The notes beneath the pieces were generated by a model. It did not search any database and was not told where the DNA came from. It was given only the letters and a program-made list of their open reading frames with translations. From assembly GCA_937981355.1 (NCBI GenBank), contig CALJPD010000010.1, positions 1 to 64,000 on the forward strand: DNA of 64,000 nt, given 5' to 3'. Positions 40,984-49,508 of the stretch are shown here, piece after piece. How positions within the stretch are numbered: the first letter of the stretch is position 1; every line of letters begins with the position of its first letter. The translations under genes were made by a program, and so were the position numbers. The stretch comes from an uncultured Candidatus Saccharibacteria bacterium (GTDB taxonomy: Bacteria > Patescibacteriota > Saccharimonadia > Saccharimonadales > Saccharimonadaceae).

Positions 40984-42363
40984 CTAGTCTTGCTTCTCGC
41001 TCAGTGGCACTGGCGACATGTAGAACCAGTTCTCTGGCTTATCGTCATACTTGCCACTCAGGATATCCTTGGCATCGCGGATGGTGTCAGCGAGCTTGAA
41101 GTAGCTACCAGGGTTGCCGGTAAATTGCTCAGCAACGTGGAATGGCTGAGCCAAGAAGCGCTGCAGGCGGCGTGCCCGGGCAACGATCTGCTTCTGGTCG
41201 TCGCTGAGCTCTTCCATACCCAGGATAGCAATGATGTCCTGCAGCTCCTTGTACTGCTGCAAGACACGCTGTACTTCGCGGGCCACCTGATAGTGCTCCT
41301 CGCCAACCACCTCTGGGTCGAGCGAGTTCGAGCTGGAGTCGAGCACGTCCACCGCTGGGTAGATACCGATCTCCGTCAGGGCGCGGTTCATCACGATGGT
41401 AGCATCCAGGTGGGCAAAGGTTGTAGCAGGCGCTGGGTCAGTTAGGTCGTCGGCTGGCACGTAGACGGCCTGCACCGAGGTAATCGAGCCCTTCTTGGTA
41501 CTGGTAATACGCTCTTGCAACGCACCCATCTCCTGCTGCAGGTTGGGCTGGTAACCCACCGCACTTGGCAAACGGCCGAGCAGGGCAGACACCTCAGCAC
41601 CAGCCTGCGTAAAGCGGAAGATATTGTCGACGAAGAGCAGCACATCTTTACCTTCATCACGGAAAGCTTCAGCCATTGCTAGGCCAGCAAGCGCCACCCG
41701 CAAACGTGCCCCCGGTGGTTCGTTCATCTGGCCAAAGACAAGTGACGTCTTATCCAACACGCCAGCGTCCTTCATCTCGTGGTAGAGGTCGTTACCCTCA
41801 CGGGTGCGCTCACCCACACCGGCAAAGACAGAGTTACCACTGTGGAACTTGGCGATGTTGTTGATCAGCTCCTGGATAAGCACGGTCTTACCCACACCAG
41901 CACCAGCAAAGAGCCCAGCCTTACCACCTTTGGTAAGTGGCGCAATGAGGTCAATCACCTTGATACCAGTCTCGAGGATCTCGGTCTTGTTGGACTGCTC
42001 GGTGAGGGCAGGGGGCTCAGCATGGATGGGCGCACGCTGCGCATCATCGGCTACTGGCTCGCCATCGATCGGCTCACCTACCACATTAAACATCCGCCCT
42101 TGCGTTGCTTCACCTACAGGTACGCGGATCGGCGCACCAGTTGCAATTACTGCCTGGCCACGCTTCAGGCCGTCGGTCGATTGCAGACTGATAGTCCGCA
42201 CCGTTTGCTCGTCAAGGTGCTGCGCCACTTCAAGCGTCAGCGTCTGGCCATCGCGCTCGACGTGCAGGGCGTCGTAGATAGCTGGCAGCTCCACCTCGCG
42301 GTCGAACTCGACATCCACCACCACACCCATGATCTGGATGATTTTTCCTTGATTTTTACTCAT
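40984..42363 (-). CDS. atpD: ATP synthase beta subunit
   Basis: Catalytic F1 subunit. Walker A is GGAGVGKTVLIQELINN, followed by GERTREGNDLYHEM, LLFVDNIFRFTQAG and the C-terminal helical domain. It is 459 aa, normal length. The start overlaps the 200-aa membrane gene by 8 nt, so it is translationally coupled to that gene rather than to atpG as is usual. It is the last gene of the operon and ends at a strong terminator. Confidence 0.98.
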   Translation of the reverse strand: MSKNQGKIIQIMGVVVDVEFDREVELPAIYDALHVERDGQTLTLEVAQHLDEQTVRTISLQSTDGLKRGQAVIATGAPIRVPVGEATQGRMFNVVGEPIDGEPVADDAQRAPIHAEPPALTEQSNKTEILETGIKVIDLIAPLTKGGKAGLFAGAGVGKTVLIQELINNIAKFHSGNSVFAGVGERTREGNDLYHEMKDAGVLDKTSLVFGQMNEPPGARLRVALAGLAMAEAFRDEGKDVLLFVDNIFRFTQAGAEVSALLGRLPSAVGYQPNLQQEMGALQERITSTKKGSITSVQAVYVPADDLTDPAPATTFAHLDATIVMNRALTEIGIYPAVDVLDSSSNSLDPEVVGEEHYQVAREVQRVLQQYKELQDIIAILGMEELSDDQKQIVARARRLQRFLAQPFHVAEQFTGNPGSYFKLADTIRDAKDILSGKYDDKPENWFYMSPVPLSEKQD

Positions 42364-42958
42364 TCATTTCTCCTTTTACTACTTGTTGTTGAAACAGACT
42401 CTCTCGTCTTCGCTCATTGATGTAACACACGATGTATGCGATCAATAGAGCAAAGACGACGAGGACCGTAAGCCCGATACCATCTTGGACGGTTTCCATT
42501 ATATCTCTGATCAAGGGATAGTAACCTCCAGTAGTGTATGCCCAATTACTTAGCGAAGACCAAAAAAGCGATTCAATAATCGAGAATAGCAGTGCAACAA
42601 ATGTGCCAATGCCAATTGCAAGAGTATTCCTTCTTCCTTGATACTTATTATCCGTATGCGCACCAACCCAAATAGCTACCATAACTACTGCAGCGAGAGG
42701 TGTGAGTATCGAAAAATGAACATGACCACCCGCAACATAACCGTTTTCAATCAGTGCATAATGTGCACGAGCCTGGATAAACGATTGTATGGCCTCAGTA
42801 ATCCACGTCAAAACACTCAAGATAGCACCAACGATCAGCAGTACCGACGATGTCTTAGCGTACCACTGAGGCTCTGTTAGTTGAGCACTACGGCTTGGGA
42901 GCATGCCTCGGTGTTGGTTTGTATCTACGGGAGGTGTTGGTTGACTCTCGTTCATCAT
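42356..42958 (-). CDS. Membrane protein embedded in the atp operon (200 aa)
   Basis: Not recognised. A polar, proline/glutamine-rich N-terminus (about 1-32) precedes four membrane segments: about 36-60, 85-102, 112-134 and 158-182. A basic, glutamine-rich C-terminal tail follows. It overlaps the upstream membrane gene by ATGA and atpD by 8 nt, so it is an integral operon member. Its codon use is somewhat more AT-rich than the atp genes. It may be an assembly or regulatory partner of the ATP synthase, or a passenger; position is the only evidence. Confidence 0.75.
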   Translation of the reverse strand: MMNESQPTPPVDTNQHRGMLPSRSAQLTEPQWYAKTSSVLLIVGAILSVLTWITEAIQSFIQARAHYALIENGYVAGGHVHFSILTPLAAVVMVAIWVGAHTDNKYQGRRNTLAIGIGTFVALLFSIIESLFWSSLSNWAYTTGGYYPLIRDIMETVQDGIGLTVLVVFALLIAYIVCYINERRRESLFQQQVVKGEMNE

Positions 42959-43488
42959 ATTCTTCCCTCCACTGACTCCACTTTCTTTGCTTGCAGATTG
43001 TCCTGGCTGCCTGACTTTTTGGTATGAGACCTCTGTCTATAGCGCATAGCATCACGGGCTGCAATGCCGCAGTAAGCTAGCAACACCACAATTGGCACAT
43101 ACGGCAATAGGCTACTGACAACTGGTAGCTCGGCAAACGCCATAATAGGCTGAGCCGGCCAGGCTAGGCGAGCCACATCATTGGCTTGCGCCTCCACGCC
43201 ATGCACAGCAAAGGAGGCAAGAAAGCCCGCCACATACGAGCCAAGCCCGGCACAAATGATAACCAGCAGGCCAGTTGTAACACCCACAAAGCTTGCGCCG
43301 CGCCGCCGACCATACCGCCAATACCACAGCCCACCAAGAGCAAATGGTAGCATCAGCGCAAGGCTAAAGAGCAACCCCTCACCACGGCTAGTAGACAGCA
43401 TCTGAGCACCACCCACAAGAAGCAACACCGCACACACGAGCGCATACATGGCAAGTGCAGCCATTACAATACGCCCGTAGTGTTTCAT
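42955..43488 (-). CDS. Membrane protein embedded in the atp operon (177 aa)
   Basis: Not recognised. About four membrane segments (about 7-28, 38-57, 68-92 and 120-145), with a basic cytoplasmic loop WRYGRRRGAS and a C-terminal polar tail rich in Lys/Arg/Ser. It overlaps atpG and the next membrane gene by ATGA on both sides. The pair 42356/42955 interrupts the usual atpG-atpD neighbour relationship without breaking translational coupling. Confidence 0.75.
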   Translation of the reverse strand: MKHYGRIVMAALAMYALVCAVLLLVGGAQMLSTSRGEGLLFSLALMLPFALGGLWYWRYGRRRGASFVGVTTGLLVIICAGLGSYVAGFLASFAVHGVEAQANDVARLAWPAQPIMAFAELPVVSSLLPYVPIVVLLAYCGIAARDAMRYRQRSHTKKSGSQDNLQAKKVESVEGRI

Positions 43489-44372
43489 CCCATTGCCTCC
43501 ACACCAGCGCTGATCTCGGTCAGCTCTTGCGTGATGGCACCTTGGCGTTGCTTGTTCATTTCGAGTGTTAGGTCATCAACAAGGCTAGTGGCGTTATCGG
43601 TGGCATTTTTCATGGCAAGCATACGCTGGCTGTGCTCGCTCGCCCGAGCATCGAGCAGGGCTTGGTAGAGCCGGGCACTCACCATGCGCGCAGCGATAGT
43701 GTCGAGTACTGCTTGCGGGCTTGGCTCAAAGAGTGCTTCATCATCTGGGATTGCTTCATCGTCATCCACCGCATCGAGCTGCTCGGCATCAAGGCCAGCG
43801 GGCAAGAGGTGGATCGTATCAGGGTGCTGCGTCATACTGCTATAAAAGCGGGTGAATACAACGTCGACCGCATCGACCTGCTTACTCACAAACATATCGT
43901 GCGCGGTGTCGAGAATTGCCCGGAAGGCTGGGCCTGTTGGGCGATCTGGCACATCCTCGTACACCCCAACCACCTGCGTATCCTTAAGGCGCGCAACAAA
44001 CTGCGCTGCCTTGCGCCCCACCGCAATGGTAGTATTTTCGATCCCGGCTGCATCGTCATCGCGCAGGAGCTGGACATAGCGCTTGAGGACATTGCTGTTG
44101 TAGGCACCAGCCAGTCCTTTATCGGCAGCGATAACGATGATCAAGCGGCGCTTGACTGTGCGCTGGGCAAACAGGGGATGATCGTCGGTCGCACCCTGGC
44201 GCGAGAGGTAGCGCAAGAGGCCACGTGCTGCCGTGGTATACGGTGCAGTGGTGCGACTTGCATCTTGGGCGCGGCGCATCTTGCTCGCTGCTACCATCTG
44301 CATTGCCTTGGTGATCTGCTTGGTACTCTTAACCGAGCGAATCCGTGCTTTGAGCTGTTGCGTATTGGGCAT
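43485..44372 (-). CDS. atpG: ATP synthase gamma subunit
   Basis: Rotor shaft of F1. The N-terminal helix is typical (RIRSVKSTKQITKAMQMVAASKMRRAQ), as are IVIAADKGLAGAYNSNV and the C-terminal helix MLAMKNATDNATSLVDDLTLEMNKQRQGAITQEL. It is 295 aa; an acidic insertion near residues 205-220 (DAVDDDEAIPDDEALF) is extra compared with common forms. It follows atpA by 15 nt. Confidence 0.97.
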   Translation of the reverse strand: MPNTQQLKARIRSVKSTKQITKAMQMVAASKMRRAQDASRTTAPYTTAARGLLRYLSRQGATDDHPLFAQRTVKRRLIIVIAADKGLAGAYNSNVLKRYVQLLRDDDAAGIENTTIAVGRKAAQFVARLKDTQVVGVYEDVPDRPTGPAFRAILDTAHDMFVSKQVDAVDVVFTRFYSSMTQHPDTIHLLPAGLDAEQLDAVDDDEAIPDDEALFEPSPQAVLDTIAARMVSARLYQALLDARASEHSQRMLAMKNATDNATSLVDDLTLEMNKQRQGAITQELTEISAGVEAMG

Positions 44373-44387
44373 AGCGACCTCCGTTGC

Positions 44388-45923
44388 TTACTCCGCAAAT
44401 TCCTTGGCAATTTCGCCCGCGGTTGATTCTATCAAGTGGGTGAGCCTTTCATCAGCCCCAAACTTCTGGTCGCCCTTGTTGAGGGTGCGCATTTGTTCCT
44501 TAGCCTCGGCCCAGAGACGGCTCAGCAGAGCATCTTGCGCAGCTTTGATCTTCGTGGCTGGCACGGTGTCGAAGTAGCCTTGGCTCACCGCCACAATGCT
44601 CACCACCTGCTCCCAAACACTCATTGGCTGGTACTGTGGCTGTTTGAGAAGCTCTGTCAGGCGTTGACCACGGCCAATCTGTGCCTTGGTCTCGGCATCA
44701 AGGTCGCTTCCAAACTGAGCAAAGCTTGCCAACTCGCGGAACTGACTTAACCCGAGCTTGAGGTTACCGCTAACACTCTTGAGCGCCTTAGTCTGGGCTG
44801 CACCACCAACACGCGACACCGAGAGACCAGCACTAATGGCTGGGCGAATACCCTGGTAGAAGAGATCTGTCTCCATAAAGATCTGTCCGTCGGTGATGGA
44901 AATCACGTTGGTGGGGATGTAGGCGGAGATATCGCCCGCCTGGGTCTCGATGATTGGCAGGGCTGTGAGCGAACCTGCCCCAAGCTCATCACTTAGCTTG
45001 GCACTGCGCTCGAGTAGGCGGCTATGCAAATAAAACACATCACCCGGGAAGGCCTCACGCCCTGGTGGACGGCGCAGCAGCAGACTCATCTGGCGGTAGG
45101 CGACAGCGTGCTTGGTGAGGTCGTCATAGATCATCAACGCATGGCCGCTATTGTCGCGGAAGTACTCACCCATAGCGGTACCAGCGTATGGCGCGAGATA
45201 GAGCAGGGAAGCTGGGTCGCTTGGGCTGGTTGCCACCACGATGGTCTGATCCATCACACCTTCTTCTTTGAGGCGCTCGACCAAGCGGGCAATCTTGCTC
45301 AGCTTTTGCCCAACGGCGACGTAGACATTGACAACGCCGGTCTTTTGGCGCGCTTGGTTGATCATCGTGTCGAGTGCGATTGCTGTCTTACCGGTTTGGC
45401 GATCACCAATGATGAGCTCGCGCTGGCCCCGGCCAATCGGGAACATCGCATCGATGCTCATAATACCAGTCATCAGTGGCTCGTGCACACTCTTGCGGCC
45501 CATCACGCCGATCGCCTCACGCTCGACGAGGCCGCGCTGCGTGGTGGTGATGGCTGGGCCACCATCAAGCGGCTCACCAAGCGGGTTCACCACGCGGCCA
45601 AGCAGCTCCTTGCCGACTGGTACACTCAGCACCTCACCCTTGAGCTTGACGCGGTCGCCAGCAGCTACACCTTGGTCGCTACCAAGTAGTACGGCACCAA
45701 TTTCATCTTCCATCAGGTTGAGGGCAAATGCCTCAACGACACCTGTTTTGGTCTCGATCTCGAGCACCTCGCTATAGCCAGCGTGGCGCAAGCCATGTAC
45801 CCAGGCCACACCATCACCCACTCGGGTCACGATACCGACCTGCTCTAGTCCTTCAGAGGCTTCCAGGCCTGCGATCGCTTGCCGCAAGCTCTCGGACAAC
45901 TCTGTAACCGTTGTTTCAGCCAT
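44388..45923 (-). CDS. atpA: ATP synthase alpha subunit
   Basis: Non-catalytic nucleotide-binding F1 subunit. Walker A GDRQTGKTAIALDTMINQ, the ELIIGDRQTG context, and the C-terminal PAISAGLSVSRVGGAAQ signature are all present. It is 511 aa, normal length. It follows atpH by 12 nt in the same operon. Confidence 0.98.
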   Translation of the reverse strand: MAETTVTELSESLRQAIAGLEASEGLEQVGIVTRVGDGVAWVHGLRHAGYSEVLEIETKTGVVEAFALNLMEDEIGAVLLGSDQGVAAGDRVKLKGEVLSVPVGKELLGRVVNPLGEPLDGGPAITTTQRGLVEREAIGVMGRKSVHEPLMTGIMSIDAMFPIGRGQRELIIGDRQTGKTAIALDTMINQARQKTGVVNVYVAVGQKLSKIARLVERLKEEGVMDQTIVVATSPSDPASLLYLAPYAGTAMGEYFRDNSGHALMIYDDLTKHAVAYRQMSLLLRRPPGREAFPGDVFYLHSRLLERSAKLSDELGAGSLTALPIIETQAGDISAYIPTNVISITDGQIFMETDLFYQGIRPAISAGLSVSRVGGAAQTKALKSVSGNLKLGLSQFRELASFAQFGSDLDAETKAQIGRGQRLTELLKQPQYQPMSVWEQVVSIVAVSQGYFDTVPATKIKAAQDALLSRLWAEAKEQMRTLNKGDQKFGADERLTHLIESTAGEIAKEFAE

Positions 45924-45935
45924 GTATAATTCCTC

Positions 45936-46346
45936 TTATTTCGTGCCCGCAAGGGCGGTTAGTTTGTGTTGGATAGTGCCATCATAGTGCTGGCCCGGCA
46001 GAGCGATCTTCACGCCGCCAATTACTGATGGGTCGACCACCTGGCGGAGCCGCACCGATGTGACTGGCGCAGTGCCACTCTGCTCAGCAAGTGCCGTGAC
46101 CTCTGTCTTGAGCTGCTTCTGCAGGGCAGCCGACAGCTCATGCGCCGTCGTGACTTCAGCCACAACGATGCCGCGCTCAGCCAGCGCTTCCTCAATCGTT
46201 GCTGCCACCACATCGACATCGCGCGTTGCACGGGTGTCAATAAGATAGGCGGCAACCTGACACAGCACGGCAGACACCTCAGCGCCAGCAGCAATCTGCT
46301 CAGCGACATACGCAGCGAGGCGGCGGCGCGAAAAACCGGCCGCCAT
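45936..46346 (-). CDS. atpH: ATP synthase delta subunit
   Basis: Peripheral-stalk subunit that ties F1 to the b subunits. The C-terminal block is recognisable (VTSVRLRQVVDPSVIGGVKIALPG, matching the family's D-P-x-L-I-G-G). It is 136 aa, well short of the usual about 180, with the N-terminal helical domain trimmed. It abuts atpF by 1 nt (stop/start), so it is coupled. Confidence 0.9.
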   Translation of the reverse strand: MAAGFSRRRLAAYVAEQIAAGAEVSAVLCQVAAYLIDTRATRDVDVVAATIEEALAERGIVVAEVTTAHELSAALQKQLKTEVTALAEQSGTAPVTSVRLRQVVDPSVIGGVKIALPGQHYDGTIQHKLTALAGTK

Positions 46347-46894
46347 CAGCGCTGCTCCTTATCAAGTGTGGTCAGATGCTTCTCGATCAGCTGGCGGTCT
46401 TTCGACGCGTCAACAGTCTCAGCGGTCACTGCACGCGTTGCCTCGACGACCATGTCGACCATCTCCCGGCGCAGTGCTCGCTTGGCCTCGGCTAGCTCCG
46501 TCTGTGTCTGGGTGCGCGCCGATTCTAAGATGCGCTCGGCCTGCGTGTGGGCGTCGTCCTTGGCGTCGTTCACCATGCTGGCTGCCTCAGTCTTGGCAGC
46601 AGTCACAATTTCTTGCGACTCGTGGCGGGCTTTCTTGAGCATTGCAGCAGTGCGCTCCTCGGTCTCGTCAGCCGCCTTTTGCGCTTTTTCAGCTGCTTTG
46701 AGGCCATCGCGAATCTTCGCATCGCGCTGATCGAGCATGTCGAGTAGCGGTGGATAGACCCACTTCTTCAAGACCAAGAGCAGCACCACAAATGCCACCA
46801 TTTGCAGGACAAACAGCTGCCAATCAAGACCAAGCGACGAGAACAAATCGCCACCACCCGCCTCTGTCGATGCAAAATAGTGCAGGGTATTCAC
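46346..46894 (-). CDS. atpF: ATP synthase b subunit
   Basis: Peripheral-stalk membrane subunit. One membrane helix (LFVLQMVAFVVLLLVLKKWVYPPLL, about 27-51) precedes a long charged coiled coil (about 55-182) typical of subunit b. It is 182 aa. It sits in canonical order between atpE and atpH. Confidence 0.95.
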   Translation of the reverse strand: MNTLHYFASTEAGGGDLFSSLGLDWQLFVLQMVAFVVLLLVLKKWVYPPLLDMLDQRDAKIRDGLKAAEKAQKAADETEERTAAMLKKARHESQEIVTAAKTEAASMVNDAKDDAHTQAERILESARTQTQTELAEAKRALRREMVDMVVEATRAVTAETVDASKDRQLIEKHLTTLDKEQR

Positions 46895-46907
46895 GAGTGC
46901 GAACTCC

Positions 46908-47120
46908 TTACATCACCTTGCCGACGATCGCAGCCACAAAACCAATGATAGCCAAAGCATCGATAAACGAGATACCAAGGATCATCATGGTGCGTAGGTC
47001 GTTAATCTTCTCTGGGTTGCGGCCAGCCGCCTTCATGGCGTTGGCACCAATCCAGCCACACCCGATCGCAGCAAACGCTGCTGGAATAGCATACGCCAGG
47101 GTAAATGCGATGTCTTTCAT
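46908..47120 (-). CDS. atpE: ATP synthase c subunit
   Basis: Rotor-ring proteolipid, 70 aa with two membrane helices joined by the polar loop AGRNPEKINDLR. The ion-binding carboxylate in helix 2 is an aspartate (GISFIDALAIIGF). No obvious sodium-type Q/E/S set is seen, so proton coupling is more likely, though this is inference. Confidence 0.96.
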   Translation of the reverse strand: MKDIAFTLAYAIPAAFAAIGCGWIGANAMKAAGRNPEKINDLRTMMILGISFIDALAIIGFVAAIVGKVM

Positions 47121-47152
47121 AATTATTTCTCCTTATTTAGTTATTACCAATG

Positions 47153-47983
47153 TTATTTTACTCCTTCGGTCACGAGGTTCGCGTCTGAAGAAGTCGAGGT
47201 ATTTGAGTGCGTATCTTTTTCCTCATCACCGCCGTGATGCGTGAGCCCAAGTGAAATAAACACAGTTGAAAGCATAAAGAAGATATAGGCCTGAATGCCA
47301 CCAATGAATAGCTCAAAGAGATAGAACGGCTGGAGCACCGCTGGCATTGCCGCCTGGGTAAGGTAAGCGATCATCGCAATCAAAATCTCACCGGCGAGCA
47401 CATTACCAAACAGACGGAAGGACAGGCTCAGTAAGCGCGAGAACTCTGCCACAATCTCGAGAATCCCGACAAAGGACATGATTGGATCGCGCAAGGGGTT
47501 GACAAAATACCGCTTGAGGTTACCCACAAAGCCAAGCTCGCGTGCTGCATACACCTGTGCCATAACAATCGTGATGGCTGCGAGGGCAAAGGTCATGTTA
47601 AGATCGGCATTTTGGCCACGGAACAATGGTGTATGACCGACCATCACTGGCCCAACAACTGGCAACAGCCCTAGCCAATATTGCGCGGCGATAAAGAAAA
47701 ACATTGTAATAACAAGGGGGGCAACACGCCGCGTCCATTTCTTGCTGGGGATGACCTGCCCAACGGTATTGTACAGCCCCTCAAAGCACCAGACAGTCAA
47801 GCGAGTTGCAAAATTAGCCTTCTTCTTGCCCAGCACCGCTGCCCGTGTGCGAAACATGAGCCAAGCCAAGACGATGAGGCCCAGCAGACCAACGAGATTG
47901 GCATTAGTAATTGGCCAGCCAGCGATCGAAAACACCTCGTCTGCCTTGACTGAGATGTGTGGCACTGCCGCAAAAAACATCAT
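47153..47983 (-). CDS. atpB: ATP synthase a subunit
   Basis: Stator half-channel subunit, 276 aa with about six membrane helices. The essential arginine lies in LSLSFRLFGNVLAGE, and the C-terminal IFFMLSTVFISLGLTHH is typical. Two adjacent ATG codons (47983, 47980) follow GGGAGGT; the first overlaps the upstream gene's stop as ATGA. Confidence 0.96.
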   Translation of the reverse strand: MMFFAAVPHISVKADEVFSIAGWPITNANLVGLLGLIVLAWLMFRTRAAVLGKKKANFATRLTVWCFEGLYNTVGQVIPSKKWTRRVAPLVITMFFFIAAQYWLGLLPVVGPVMVGHTPLFRGQNADLNMTFALAAITIVMAQVYAARELGFVGNLKRYFVNPLRDPIMSFVGILEIVAEFSRLLSLSFRLFGNVLAGEILIAMIAYLTQAAMPAVLQPFYLFELFIGGIQAYIFFMLSTVFISLGLTHHGGDEEKDTHSNTSTSSDANLVTEGVK

Positions 47984-48225
47984 GTGCGATGACCTCCCTT
48001 AATTTGGTGCGTGATGAGCCCCGCTGCAAGGATGATACCGACCACCAAGCCAGCAAACATCAGCCACGGCTTGGTTGCAAATTGCCGGTCTGCCCAGACT
48101 CCGAGCAAAAACAACCCAACAGTTGGCACTGCCATTCGCCAGGTTGTCCCAAGTAGGGCACGCCACAGCACACTAACCACTTGGCTACCGTGCGAGCGGG
48201 CATTCTCACGAGACTCCGTACTCAT
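47980..48225 (-). CDS. AtpI/AtpZ-like ATP synthase assembly protein
   Basis: An 81-aa protein with two membrane segments; the pattern AVPTVGLFLLGVWADRQFATKPWLMFAGLVVGIILAA matches the small AtpI-type (F0F1-ATPase gene 1) family, thought to help c-ring assembly or magnesium handling. It is the first gene of the operon. TACAAT ends 8 nt before the ATG, so the long atp mRNA is predicted leaderless at its 5' end. It overlaps atpB by ATGA. Confidence 0.85.
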   Translation of the reverse strand: MSTESRENARSHGSQVVSVLWRALLGTTWRMAVPTVGLFLLGVWADRQFATKPWLMFAGLVVGIILAAGLITHQIKGGHRT

Positions 48226-48485
48226 ATGGCCTTATTGTACCAGGAGACCCCACAGACGTAAAGAGGAAAGCGGCAGTTGGGTATGAATCTTAAATTACCG
48301 CCATCTCGCGGCACACTAGCACCGTGCTTTTGCTTCTTGAGATGATAGAGCGCACACATAGCTTGTGATGATTTAGCGTGGAGTTACTACTCTTCTCTAT
48401 ATTCCATTGACTTTTATAACCATTCCTTGAGAGGATGCATGTGAGACAACTAGCGTCGCACCACAAAGCCGCGTATACTAGAGCT

Positions 48486-48692
48486 ATGCCACGTCGCAAC
48501 AAAACACCCAAGCACCAGCCCTACTACCCACCGCGCAGCGAAGCGGCCAAAAAGCGCTACCCGAGCCGCGCAGCCGCCTTGCGCGCCATTGCCGAGCTCC
48601 GCAAATACCAGCTGGATGTGCAGCTCCGTGTGTATCAATCACCACACGATGGTGGCTGGTATCTGACAAGCCAACGCACCACAGAGAGTTAG
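48486..48692 (+). CDS. Small basic protein, 68 aa
   Basis: Starts MPRRNKTPKHQPYYPPRS and continues with the helix SRAAALRAIAELRKYQLDVQL, then VYQSPHDGGWYLTS. It is highly basic and could bind nucleic acid or the ribosome; no family recognised. TATACT ends 6 nt before the ATG, another leaderless arrangement, which supports this start over an in-frame ATG at 48435. Confidence 0.7.
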   Translation: MPRRNKTPKHQPYYPPRSEAAKKRYPSRAAALRAIAELRKYQLDVQLRVYQSPHDGGWYLTSQRTTES

Positions 48693-48808
48693 CCTCCCCA
48701 CACTCATAGAGCTAATGCTGAGAAAGAAGCTGTGCGCCGTACGCCCAGTACGCTTGCCAACCCCACTACCACCCATGCTATACTAGCAAGAGCGAAAGGG
48801 GAATACGT

Positions 48809-49078
48809 ATGAGTACAACACCATCAGTTATAGTGTATAGCGCAGAGTGGTGCGCCTATTGCAAAACAGAGAAACAATATCTCGACAAGCTGGGTGTACA
48901 CTACACCGTCAAAGACATCGAGAAAACGCCTGGTGCTCAGGATGAGCTTGCCGCCAAAACCGGTGGCAAAGCCCAAGGCATCCCAGTCACAGACATTGCT
49001 GGCGAGATCGTCTATGGCTTCGATCGAGCGCGGATTGATGAGCTCCTTACAGCAAAGGGATTGCTGCCAGACGCATAG
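48809..49078 (+). CDS. Glutaredoxin-like protein
   Basis: An 89-aa thioredoxin-fold redox protein. The active site is CAYC in VIVYSAEWCAYCKTEKQYL, followed by IPVTDIAGEIVYGFD, where the cis-proline (IPV) is conserved. It probably reduces disulfides or mixed disulfides; the electron donor is unknown. SD AAAGGGG precedes the ATG and TATACT lies at about 48778. A terminator follows. Confidence 0.93.
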   Translation: MSTTPSVIVYSAEWCAYCKTEKQYLDKLGVHYTVKDIEKTPGAQDELAAKTGGKAQGIPVTDIAGEIVYGFDRARIDELLTAKGLLPDA

Positions 49079-49100
49079 CTTGGCTATGTATTACATTCAG

Positions 49101-49130
49101 CTCACTGCTCGGGAAGGGCAGTGAGTTTTA
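49101..49130 (+). terminator. Intrinsic terminator after glutaredoxin
   Basis: CTCACTGC/GCAGTGAG, 8 bp, followed by four T. Confidence 0.85.
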
Positions 49131-49508
49131 CTATTGGCTGCTCGCATACGAGGGAAATGGAGGGGTATAGGTAGTATACATATATTGTTCATGCTTTTTT
49201 GTTTGACTCAACGAGAGACTTTTTAGTGACCATAATTGTTGAGTATTGATTATTTATAACAGGTGTGTTGTATTAATTCTTGACTATAAATAATACTCAT
49301 TGAGCACTAACATCTAACATATATATTGACTAAATATCAGACTTCTTATTCTAATCACTATCTTGCAAAAACATGGGATTCTAGTGCCAGGGCTGATAGG
49401 CGGCCATTACACTCATGTCATATTCTATTGAATAGTGGGTGATTCTGGGCACATTAAGCCGTGAATCTCGGATTTTCCTGACGCATCCATAACCCACCAT
49501 TTACCTAT
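49131..49508. other. AT-rich intergenic region with an inverted repeat
   Basis: No gene seen. An inverted repeat pairs TGAGTATT...ATTTATA (49240-49258, with a 4-nt bulge) with TATAAATAATACTCA (49285-49299). It could mark the 3' end of the minus-strand RCC1-type gene or a regulatory site. Confidence 0.4.
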
